The notes below the pieces were generated by a model. The model did no database searches and was not told the origin of the DNA. It was given only the letters and a program-made list of their open reading frames with translations. 9,164 bases of DNA, from the NCBI GenBank assembly GCA_020050895.1, contig JAGVJW010000140.1, positions 1-9,164 on the forward strand. Direction: 5' to 3'. Below are positions 1-6,462 of the stretch, in pieces (position 1 is the first letter of the stretch; each line of letters starts with the position of its first letter). A program made the position numbers and the translations under genes. The DNA is from a bacterium (GTDB lineage Bacteria; Bacteroidota; Ignavibacteria; Kapaibacteriales; Kapaibacteriaceae).

Positions 1-145
1 ACCGAATGGATTTTCATGCCCATGTCATGGAAGCTCATTCGATGTCAATGGTCGCGTTGTTACCGGGCCAGCCATAGAGAACCTGACGCCTGTAGCCGTG
101 GATTCAAGCGGTCCGGATTATTTAATTCCCCTGTCTGCCATTTAA
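1..145 (+). CDS. Rieske [2Fe-2S] protein, C-terminal fragment (5' end outside window)
   Basis: Reading from base 2, 47 codons run to a TAA at 143-145. The peptide begins PNGFSCPCHGSSFDVNGRV and continues with VTGPA. This is the second half of the Rieske cluster-binding motif. The first Cys of CPCH (codon 17-19) and the His (codon 26-28) would ligate the cluster iron. The middle Cys (codon 23-25) is the one that forms the disulfide in high-potential bc1/b6f-type Rieske proteins. The GPA after the motif is the usual Pro-loop region. The first Cys-x-His half and the membrane anchor lie upstream of the window. The family transfers electrons from quinol to cytochrome c, so a subunit of a quinol oxidoreductase is the likeliest role. 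Other Rieske oxidoreductase subunits, such as those of arsenite oxidase, cannot be excluded. The porin ATG follows 37 bases after the stop, so co-transcription is possible. Confidence 0.85.
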   Translation, partial: PNGFSCPCHGSSFDVNGRVVTGPAIENLTPVAVDSSGPDYLIPLSAI

Positions 146-182
146 TGCCGACTAATTGAAATTGAAACCCGACATCATAACA

Positions 183-1475
183 ATGAAATCAATCAGATCA
201 TCGCTCTTAACAATAATTGCTTGTGTTTGCGCTACCGGCATTCCCTCATTTTGTTTACATTCTCAGTCAACCGACACAGTGAAGTCTGGTCCCCAAAGAG
301 ATACAACACAAGGCCATGCATCTCAGGCTGGGTCGTCTGAGTCTGCCGATACGGCTAAGATGAACGTCGATGCCATTTACTCCCGACCCTTTTTAATGGG
401 AGTTGATTCCGACGTAGGCATTGGTGGTTATCTGGAGGCAAACATGCAAAGCGTAAATGAAAACGGTATAAACGAGGGCATTTCATTTCAAGCGCGCAGA
501 TTAACCTTATTCCTTTCCGCTACTCCGGCCAATCGCCTTAAATTCCTTACTGAAATTGAATTTGAAAACGGTACTGAAGAAATAAACATTGAATTCGCTT
601 CGCTCGATCTTGCATTTTCACGCGCCTTTACCATCCGCGGAGGAATTGTTTTGATACCGATTGGAGCATTCAATCAAAATCACGACGGCCCACGATGGAA
701 TTTTATCGATCGGCCCATAAGCGCAACACAAATTCTGCCGGCTACATGGAGTGCCACCGGAATTGGAGCTCTCGGAAAAATCTTTCTGAAGGGTATTGCT
801 ATCAGTTACGAAACATATTTAACAAATGGCCTGAACGAATCAATTGTTTCAAACAACCTACGTCGTACGTCGCTGCCTTCCTCAAAGGCTGATCCAACCA
901 GGTTTGGCAATTCGTTCAATGGACGCATGATGCTGAGTGCGCGGAGCGCTATTAGCACTCCCAGACTAGGCGAACTGGGCCTTTCGTACGCAGGTGGTGT
1001 GTATTCGCAGACATCTGCAGATGGTCTGAACACAGGACCTGCTCTCTGGATGCATGCAGGAGCGGCCGACTATTCCATTGGTTCGTTTGATAACACATTT
1101 TATTCACGCGCTGAATTTTACCTCGTGAGTGTCGATCTCCCCGTCTTTATAGAACCGGTGTACGGCAAGCTGCAGGTTGGAGGGTATGCAGACTTCAATT
1201 ACAGCATTTGGCGCGGCGCAGCGTTTGGCTTTTCCAAATCGTCGGTGTTTGTTGCCCTGCGACTAGAGTACGCCGACTTTCACGTTGATCCTTCCAGCAC
1301 CGACGAAAGCGCGTCCGGCGATGCAACATGGTCAGGGACACTCGGGCTTGCATTTCATCCCGCAGCTGGTACAATTGTCAGGGCTAATTATCGAACAACG
1401 TGGATTACCGATGTACTTGGAAACATACCAGTCCGGCAGGCAGCAGTTCAGTTTGGAATAACAACATATTTCTAA
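183..1475 (+). CDS. Outer-membrane beta-barrel porin (phosphate-selective-porin-like family)
   Basis: This encodes a 430-residue protein from the ATG at 183. The frame stays open upstream to a TTG at 156. The ATG is preferred because it puts a Lys/Arg n-region directly before a hydrophobic stretch (MKSIRSSLLTIIACVCATG), a standard signal peptide with likely cleavage after about residue 28 (HSQ). A short polar linker rich in Ser, Thr and Asp follows. The rest alternates in beta-strand fashion and ends GITTYF, the terminal Phe expected of a BAM-inserted barrel. The blocks EIEFENG, RGGIVLIPIGAFNQNHDGP, FIDRPI and ILPATWSATGIGALG resemble the EIELE / GmvLvPiG.nEtHEPp / veRP / iiPtTW...G.G pattern I know from Bacteroidota porins. 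No Shine-Dalgarno sequence is visible. The TAA directly abuts the ATG of the Nramp transporter, implying one transcript and coupled translation. Its substrate is inferred only from that context. The family assignment is from memory of such proteins. Confidence 0.8.
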   Translation: MKSIRSSLLTIIACVCATGIPSFCLHSQSTDTVKSGPQRDTTQGHASQAGSSESADTAKMNVDAIYSRPFLMGVDSDVGIGGYLEANMQSVNENGINEGISFQARRLTLFLSATPANRLKFLTEIEFENGTEEINIEFASLDLAFSRAFTIRGGIVLIPIGAFNQNHDGPRWNFIDRPISATQILPATWSATGIGALGKIFLKGIAISYETYLTNGLNESIVSNNLRRTSLPSSKADPTRFGNSFNGRMMLSARSAISTPRLGELGLSYAGGVYSQTSADGLNTGPALWMHAGAADYSIGSFDNTFYSRAEFYLVSVDLPVFIEPVYGKLQVGGYADFNYSIWRGAAFGFSKSSVFVALRLEYADFHVDPSSTDESASGDATWSGTLGLAFHPAAGTIVRANYRTTWITDVLGNIPVRQAAVQFGITTYF

Positions 1476-3362
1476 ATGTATAAGACTGCGCCAACACAAA
1501 AGTCACTCGACGAAATCCACGGCACCATCGACACCACCGTGCATACAACGTGGTGGAGGCGTTTGTTCAGCTTTCTGGGTCCGGCATATCTGATAAGCGT
1601 TGGCTATATGGATCCCGGCAACTGGGCCACTGATATAGCGGGTGGAAGCAAGTATGGCTACGCTCTCATATGGGTTCTTGTTCTTTCGAACCTCTCGGCA
1701 ATCCTTCTGCAGAGTCTGTGTGCACGCCTGGGTATTGTGCGGCGCCTCGACCTGGCACAGGCATCTCGTATCGAGTACCCCCGTTTCATTAACCTGGTGC
1801 TGTACGGTCTTGCCGAAGTTGCAATCACGGCTACCGACCTGGCAGAAATACTTGGCATGGCAGTGGGATTGTACCTGCTATTCGATCTTCCGCTGTTATG
1901 GGGTGTGTTGATTACCTTTTTCGACACCATTCTGTTGTTCTGGTTGCTTGGTAAAGGGGTTCGAAGAATGGAAGCAGTGATACTAACATTAATTAGCATC
2001 ATTGGAGTTGCCTTCCTCGTGCAAATCATTCTTGCTAAACCCGATGCTGCTGGAATAGCAGGAGGGTTGTTTCCACACCTCCCTGACTCTGGCGCGTTGT
2101 ACATTGCGATTGGCATCATTGGCGCTACGGTAATGCCGCATAATCTCTATCTGCACAGTGCACTCGTGCAAACGCGATCGACGTCGCGGAACGAACGTGG
2201 ACTGCGCGATGCCATCAAGTTCAATGTTATAGATAGTTCAATTGCCCTTAATCTTGCCTTGTTTGTCAATGCAGCCATTCTCATTCTCGCAGCGTCCACA
2301 TTTAACGTCCATGGCTTTCGAGAGGTAACCGACATCACCGATGCGCACACGCTGCTAGCCCCCTTACTTGGTTCTACATTGGCACCAATTCTGTTCGCCG
2401 TTGCATTGATTGCTGCCGGTCAGAGCTCTACCGTTACCGGCACGCTGGCGGGTCAGGTGGTAATGGAAGGATACCTAGGCCTTCGGTTGCGTCCGTGGGT
2501 GAGAAGAATCATCACGCGTGCTCTGGCCATCATCCCTGCAATTGTTGTTATAGCCCTTGCAGGCGATGGCGCCGTTGGTGAGCTATTGGTGCTGTCGCAG
2601 GTCATCCTTAGCCTTCAACTGGGGTTTGCGATTGTCCCACTAATACGATTTGTAAGCGACAAACGTCGAATGGGTGTTTTTGCTATCAAACTCTGGATCA
2701 AGATTTTGGCGTGGACAGTTGCCGTCGTCATCGTTGGTTTAAACGTTAACCTTATTTACGAAGAGCTAACGTCGTGGGCTTCATCCGGGAGCGCCCCGGC
2801 TATCGTAGTTGCTACAGTTTCTTCACTTGTATTCATCCTGGGCGGTACACTCTTATACATTACGTTTGCTCCGATCCGCGGCGGCACAGAGGCCGAAGCC
2901 GATACGCATGTTGCACCATCTGTAATCGAAATCGGCTCAGCATTGCAAACACAGCGAATTGGCGTGACAGTGGATTTCACAAAGGCAGACAGCAGAGCGA
3001 TTTCCACGGCAATGAACATTGCAAGGAGCGGTGCAACACTCGTCATCATTCACGTAATCGAAACAACAACGGCTCGGATTTTTGGCAGGTCGGTTGATGA
3101 TGCAGAGACAATTACGGATAGTACAAGACTCGATAATTACGTTTCACAGATAACGTCACAAGGCATTGCGTGCGAAGCACACCTCCGTCCCGGCGTTCCC
3201 AACAAAGCCATTGTCGATGCAGTTACGGAGCTGAACATCGATATGTTGGTAATGGCTTCTCACGGACATCGCGTTATAGGCGACCTCATTCGCGGAGCTA
3301 CGATTGACCGCGTAAGACACAACGTATCGATACCTGTCCTTATCATCCCGCCAAGCACGTGA
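1476..3362 (+). CDS. mntH: Nramp/MntH divalent metal (Mn/Fe) importer with C-terminal UspA domain
   Basis: This 628-residue inner-membrane protein has an Nramp transporter at about residues 30-465 (some 12 hydrophobic segments) and a cytoplasmic UspA domain at about 492-626. The metal-site motifs are intact: D46-P-G-N49 in segment 1 and M220-P-H-N in segment 6, where the Asp, Asn and Met coordinate the ion in Nramp structures. The signature AGQSSTVTGTLAGQVVMEG lies at 314-332. The family imports Mn2+ or Fe2+ with protons. In the UspA part, D500 and the region ASHG...GAT (594-609) align with the nucleotide-binding motif G-2x-G-9x-G-S/T. However, its first Gly is Ala594 and the final Ser/Thr is Ala608. 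Ordinary MntH proteins are about 410-450 residues, so the extra length is the fusion. The ATG follows the porin TAA with no gap and no clear ribosome site, so translation is probably coupled. The neighbouring MntR supports manganese as the main substrate. Confidence 0.93.
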   Translation: MYKTAPTQKSLDEIHGTIDTTVHTTWWRRLFSFLGPAYLISVGYMDPGNWATDIAGGSKYGYALIWVLVLSNLSAILLQSLCARLGIVRRLDLAQASRIEYPRFINLVLYGLAEVAITATDLAEILGMAVGLYLLFDLPLLWGVLITFFDTILLFWLLGKGVRRMEAVILTLISIIGVAFLVQIILAKPDAAGIAGGLFPHLPDSGALYIAIGIIGATVMPHNLYLHSALVQTRSTSRNERGLRDAIKFNVIDSSIALNLALFVNAAILILAASTFNVHGFREVTDITDAHTLLAPLLGSTLAPILFAVALIAAGQSSTVTGTLAGQVVMEGYLGLRLRPWVRRIITRALAIIPAIVVIALAGDGAVGELLVLSQVILSLQLGFAIVPLIRFVSDKRRMGVFAIKLWIKILAWTVAVVIVGLNVNLIYEELTSWASSGSAPAIVVATVSSLVFILGGTLLYITFAPIRGGTEAEADTHVAPSVIEIGSALQTQRIGVTVDFTKADSRAISTAMNIARSGATLVIIHVIETTTARIFGRSVDDAETITDSTRLDNYVSQITSQGIACEAHLRPGVPNKAIVDAVTELNIDMLVMASHGHRVIGDLIRGATIDRVRHNVSIPVLIIPPST

Positions 3363-3374
3363 GCAATACAATTC

Positions 3375-3410
3375 ATTCTAAGAATCGCTCCTTGGCAAGG
3401 TGGAATTCTT
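3375..3410. promoter_or_regulatory. Symmetric dyad upstream of mntR, candidate MntR operator or RBS-occluding hairpin
   Basis: The 51-base gap between mntH and mntR contains nested symmetry. CCTTGGCAAGG at 3390-3400 is a perfect 5-1-5 palindrome centred on 3395. AAGAAT (3380-3385) and ATTCTT (3405-3410) are inverted repeats centred on the same base, giving 12 of 15 matching pairs over 31 bases. A second perfect 5-1-5 palindrome, ATTCTAAGAAT, lies at 3375-3385. DtxR/MntR-family repressors bind dyads of about this size, and the core recalls the CCTTAAGG core of the Bacillus MntR box. Autoregulation of mntR is therefore a natural inference. The right half of the palindrome contains the Shine-Dalgarno AAGG, so folding of the RNA could also mask the ribosome site. 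No binding data are available from the sequence. Confidence 0.55.
3397..3403 (+). promoter_or_regulatory. Ribosome-binding site of mntR
   Basis: AAGGTGG differs from the consensus AAGGAGG at one base and ends ten bases before the GTG at 3414. It supports that GTG as the start. It is the only strong Shine-Dalgarno sequence I see among the plus-strand genes, and it sits inside the dyad at 3380-3410. Confidence 0.7.
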
Positions 3411-3413
3411 GAT

Positions 3414-4070
3414 GTGAAAACACTTTCTCACAATATTGAGGATTACCTGAAAGCAATTTATTTGCTGACGCGTACTGATGCCGCTTCGACAAGCGACATT
3501 GCTTCGCAACTCGACGTGAGCCCTGCATCCGTAACGGGCATGCTTAAGAAGCTCGACGACGCAGGTCTCGTCCGCTATGAATCGTACAAGGGTGTTACGC
3601 TTACACATGCAGGCAGAAAGGTTGCCTTGGAAATCATTCGACATCACCGTCTCATTGAAACCTATCTAGCAGAGGCGCTCGGTTATAGGTGGGACCAGGT
3701 TCACGAAGAAGCGGAACGTCTTGAACATCACATTAGTGAAGACTTTGAAGACAGAATTGCAAAGATCCTGGGAGACCCGATGTACGACCCTCACGGCGAT
3801 CCTATTCCCTCGAAAGAGGGGAAGATGCCTCCAGACGTATCTGACCGCCTCTCCGATGCCGACGTTAACGACAACGTAATTGTTCGCAGGGTTGCATCTC
3901 ACGATAGTGAGCTGCTACGTCAGCTTGCCGATCAAGGCATCACACTGGGGACGCAGCTGAAAGTCGTACTGCGCAATGAGAACGAACACATGCTAACTGT
4001 TAAAGTTGGGCGTGCAACAATTGGATTGAAATTCAATTGGTGCGAAAACATTTTTATTCAACGATCTTAA
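3414..4070 (+). CDS. mntR: Metal-dependent transcriptional repressor, MntR/DtxR family
   Basis: This 218-residue cytoplasmic regulator has an N-terminal winged helix-turn-helix (about 5-65, with STSDIASQLDVSPASVTGML as recognition region), a dimerisation and metal-binding domain (about 70-140, including DPHGDPIP), and a C-terminal FeoA/SH3-like domain (about 150-215). By alignment from memory, D10, H78, E101, E104 and H105 match metal ligands of Bacillus MntR (D8, H77, E99, E102, H103). Asp and Glu at positions 10 and 101, where DtxR/IdeR have Met and Cys, favour manganese sensing. The MntR ligand E11 is replaced by K13. The C-terminal domain is usual in DtxR but absent from Bacillus MntR. 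The start is GTG; an ATG two bases earlier is out of frame. It lies 51 bases after mntH, its likely target, and overlaps the RNase R gene by one base (TAATG). Confidence 0.9.
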   Translation: MKTLSHNIEDYLKAIYLLTRTDAASTSDIASQLDVSPASVTGMLKKLDDAGLVRYESYKGVTLTHAGRKVALEIIRHHRLIETYLAEALGYRWDQVHEEAERLEHHISEDFEDRIAKILGDPMYDPHGDPIPSKEGKMPPDVSDRLSDADVNDNVIVRRVASHDSELLRQLADQGITLGTQLKVVLRNENEHMLTVKVGRATIGLKFNWCENIFIQRS

Positions 4071-6241
4071 TGCCAAGAATACATCACATACGAAACCTGC
4101 GCGAAGAAGTCCTGGAAGTTCTTCGTACCAGCCCCCTATCTCTGCTCATCCTGGAAATATCGAAACGTTTGAGTATACGGTCTGACACCGATGAATACGA
4201 ACATCTTCGCCAGATACTAGAAAAATTGACAAACGAAGGTACTGTTGTTAAGCTGCCAAGAAGAAGATATGCATTGGCGGAAACTCAACTCAGCGGACAC
4301 GTTGGCATTCTTAAAATGTACCACGATTCAGCAACTGTTCGTGTTGCTGATGCCGATGTTCCCGTCATACACATACGCCGCGAGCACTTGCATACGGCAT
4401 TCGATGGCGACACTGTTCTCGTGCAACCACATGCAGTGCGTGCAGGACATAAACTTCGCGGTGAAGTTGTGCAGGTTGTGGAACGTACCACGCATCTTGT
4501 TACCGGCACTCTCCATTTTGACGGCAGCTTTTTCTTCCTCATCCCGGACGATCCAAAGTATTACGTCGACTTTTTAGTTAACAGCAAAAACCTGAAGGGG
4601 GCAAAGCATAGCGATAAAGTAACGGGTACTCTTCTACGGTGGGATCAGGCAAATGCATCGCCGGAAGCTGTAATCGAAGAGGTGCTTGGACGCAGTGGAC
4701 GCCCTGTAGTTGAATTTGCTGCCATCTATAAAGAATTCAGGTTGCCGAAGGCGTTTCCGCAAGAAGTTGAAGAAGAAGGTGCCAGGTGCCAGGTGCCAGG
4801 TGCCATGGTGTCAAGTGCCAAGAGCCAGGTGCCAGGTGTTATCGTGCCTGGAAGATTGTCATTGGTTGACGACGTTGTTGTAACTATCGACCCGGACGAT
4901 GCTAAAGATTTTGATGATGCACTATCATTAAAATTACTTAGCAATGGTAATTGGGAACTCGGAGTTCACATTGCCGATGTATCGCATTACGTCACAGAGG
5001 GAAGCGCATTAGACAAAGAAGCGTTGAAGCGGGCAAACAGCACATATCTGGTTGACGGAGTTGTGCCCATGTTGCCTGAGCGCCTTTCCAACAACATTTG
5101 TTCTCTCGTTCCAAACGAAATCCGTCTCACGTTTTCAGTATTCATGGAGTTCACAAAACGCGGGGGCAGAAAATCATACCGTATCGAAGAGACCGTTATT
5201 AAGAGTAAACGACGGTTTACGTACGACGAGGTTCAGACCATCATCGACACTAACAAGGGTGATCATGCAGAGCTGATCCAGAACCTGCACATGCTAGCAC
5301 GAGCACTGCATGCTGAGCGCATGCGTCACGGCGGAATAAGCTTCGAAACGCAAGAGATCAAGTTTGTTCTGGACGAAAACAAGATGCCCGTTCAGGCACT
5401 TGTAAAGACTGCAACAATGGCAACGTCACTTGTCGAGGAGTGCATGCTGGCAGCTAACCGCGCTGTTGCAGAACATATCGAGGCGCTAAAAAAATTATGG
5501 CGCGTTAAAGAACCCCCTCCAATTGTCTATCGTATCCACGAGGACCCCGATCAAAGCAAGCTTACTGATGCACTGTCAGTTATTCGAGCAATAGGTATCG
5601 ACGCTCCTTCGGGCAAACTCAATCCCGCGCAAATAAACAATATTCTAAAACAGGCTAGCAATCTTCCACAAAAACCAATGGTGCATCAAATGTTGCTGCG
5701 CAGCATGGCAAAGGCTGTGTATGCTGAGCACAACGTTGGACACTACGGCCTTGGCTTTCATGCGTATACACATTTCACGTCACCCATTCGCCGTTATCCC
5801 GATCTATTCGTGCATCGTGCTTTGAAAGAATATGCTAAGGGGCAACCCAGAGAAAGCCGATGGAAGGAAATGCTGTCGAGAGCTTCAGAAGTCGCCGATC
5901 ATTCATCCCAGATGGAGCGGCAAGCCATCGATGCAGAGCGAGCATCATCGAAACTTGCACAGGTAATACTTGCACGCGAGCACATGGGTGAGTCCTTCGA
6001 AGGCACCGTAACAGGTGTTACTGCATTCGGTGTGTTCCTACTCCTCGATTCCGTTATGTGCGAGGGATTACTGCACATCCGCGATCTGGCCGACGATTAC
6101 TACATCTTTGATGAGCGCACGTATCGTCTCATCGGAAAGCGAAAGAAACGAATCATCCAATTCGGCACGCGCATTAAGGCACAGATTGTGAAAGCCAATG
6201 TTGAGAGGAGGATGATCGATCTGGCGCTAAACGTCGAATGA
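4070..6241 (+). CDS. rnr: RNase R-type 3'-5' exoribonuclease (RNB family)
   Basis: This 723-residue enzyme degrades structured RNA processively from the 3' end in the cytoplasm, using two metal ions. Domains in order are a winged-helix N-terminus (about 1-65), cold-shock-like RNA-binding domains (about 70-225), the RNB catalytic domain (about 260-600) and an S1 domain (about 640-722). Catalytic Asp residues are D274, D280, D282 and D283 in TIDPDDAKDFDDAL. Residues 558-582, ending HFTSPIRRYPDLFVH, satisfy the full ribonuclease II family signature. The long Lys-rich C-terminal tail of E. coli RNase R is absent. The ATG at 4070 overlaps the mntR TAA by one base and lacks a Shine-Dalgarno, indicating translational coupling. 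A TTG at 4037 in the same frame would add 11 residues inside mntR and is less likely. Residues 237-260 are encoded by a heptamer repeat and replace the usual acidic linker before the RNB domain. Confidence 0.95.
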   Translation: MPRIHHIRNLREEVLEVLRTSPLSLLILEISKRLSIRSDTDEYEHLRQILEKLTNEGTVVKLPRRRYALAETQLSGHVGILKMYHDSATVRVADADVPVIHIRREHLHTAFDGDTVLVQPHAVRAGHKLRGEVVQVVERTTHLVTGTLHFDGSFFFLIPDDPKYYVDFLVNSKNLKGAKHSDKVTGTLLRWDQANASPEAVIEEVLGRSGRPVVEFAAIYKEFRLPKAFPQEVEEEGARCQVPGAMVSSAKSQVPGVIVPGRLSLVDDVVVTIDPDDAKDFDDALSLKLLSNGNWELGVHIADVSHYVTEGSALDKEALKRANSTYLVDGVVPMLPERLSNNICSLVPNEIRLTFSVFMEFTKRGGRKSYRIEETVIKSKRRFTYDEVQTIIDTNKGDHAELIQNLHMLARALHAERMRHGGISFETQEIKFVLDENKMPVQALVKTATMATSLVEECMLAANRAVAEHIEALKKLWRVKEPPPIVYRIHEDPDQSKLTDALSVIRAIGIDAPSGKLNPAQINNILKQASNLPQKPMVHQMLLRSMAKAVYAEHNVGHYGLGFHAYTHFTSPIRRYPDLFVHRALKEYAKGQPRESRWKEMLSRASEVADHSSQMERQAIDAERASSKLAQVILAREHMGESFEGTVTGVTAFGVFLLLDSVMCEGLLHIRDLADDYYIFDERTYRLIGKRKKRIIQFGTRIKAQIVKANVERRMIDLALNVE
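4777..4848 (+). repeat. Degenerate heptanucleotide tandem repeat (AGGTGCC) inside rnr
   Basis: Four exact copies of AGGTGCC occupy 4777-4804. They are followed by six diverged units: ATGGTGTC, AAGTGCC, AAGAGCC, AGGTGCC, AGGTGTT and ATCGTGCC. Eight units are seven bases and two are eight, so the total is 72 bases, exactly 24 codons, and the frame is kept. Three perfect units encode the cycle GARCQVP. The encoded stretch (residues 237-260) lies between the cold-shock-like part and the catalytic domain, where relatives usually have a Glu-rich linker. Loss or gain of one seven-base unit would shift the frame ahead of the catalytic aspartates. Confidence 0.9.
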
Positions 6242-6462
6242 GGCGCATTGCATCCATTTAGTAATAGTTTTTGGATGAAGCCCCGCTGAGTAGCAATGCC
6301 GGCAAGTACATCTGTTATTCAACTAACTGATGTACAACAGATGTGCTTTCCGGGGGCGATACTGTTCAAACGTCGTTACGTAAATAATATTTATAATATT
6401 GATGTACATATAACATGCTAGCCGAAGCGAATACTTATCATACCCTTACATAACTTTCATAC
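6242..6462. other. Convergent intergenic region between rnr and the minus-strand propeller gene
   Basis: I find no plausible gene in these 221 bases. Besides the long inverted repeat they hold a six-base stem CATCCA/TGGATG (6251-6256 and 6272-6277) just after the rnr stop, with a short T-run in its loop rather than after it. They also hold an AT-rich patch with TTACGTAA (6376-6383), two AATATT copies (6386-6391, 6395-6400) and ATGTACAT (6402-6409). The switch from moderate to low GC occurs here. Confidence 0.6.
6299..6353. repeat. Long imperfect inverted repeat (18-base arms) in convergent intergenic region
   Basis: The left arm CCGGCAAGTACATCTGTT (6299-6316) and right arm AACAGATGTGCTTTCCGG (6336-6353) form an 18-position stem with 16 Watson-Crick pairs, one G-U and one mismatch, around a 19-base loop. 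The loop ends in GATGTAC (6329-6335), which can instead pair with GTACATC (6306-6312) of the left arm, so two exclusive folds are possible. It lies between two convergent genes, where a transcript-ending or 3'-protecting structure is expected. No T-run follows on either strand, so a classical intrinsic terminator is not shown. Confidence 0.7.

Noticed and set aside
156..182. TTG start for the porin nine codons upstream of the ATG
   Set aside because: The ATG at 183 puts Lys/Arg directly before the hydrophobic signal-peptide core. The TTG has no ribosome site and lengthens the leader without benefit.
216..227. Possible lipobox IIAC in the porin leader (Cys at residue 14)
   Set aside because: The Cys sits too early for a normal lipoprotein signal, and the protein is a beta-barrel ending in Phe, which fits signal peptidase I processing.
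1658..2350. Several open frames antisense to mntH
   Set aside because: They lie inside the conserved Nramp coding region and look like composition-driven shadows without recognisable domains.
4037..4069. TTG start for RNase R, 11 codons upstream within mntR
   Set aside because: It lacks a ribosome site, and the ATG at 4070 forms a common TAATG coupling overlap with the mntR stop.
4777..4848. CRISPR-like or structured repeat array
   Set aside because: The units are seven bases, contiguous, without spacers, and lie in frame inside a coding gene. It is a simple tandem repeat.
4726..4944. Minus-strand reading frame with GTWHLAP-type repeats across the rnr heptamer array
   Set aside because: It is the antisense translation of the tandem repeat inside a well-supported gene. 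It has no start context and no other protein features.
6251..6277. Intrinsic terminator for rnr (CATCCA/TGGATG stem)
   Set aside because: The stem has only six pairs with a 15-base loop, and the T-run is in the loop rather than after the stem.
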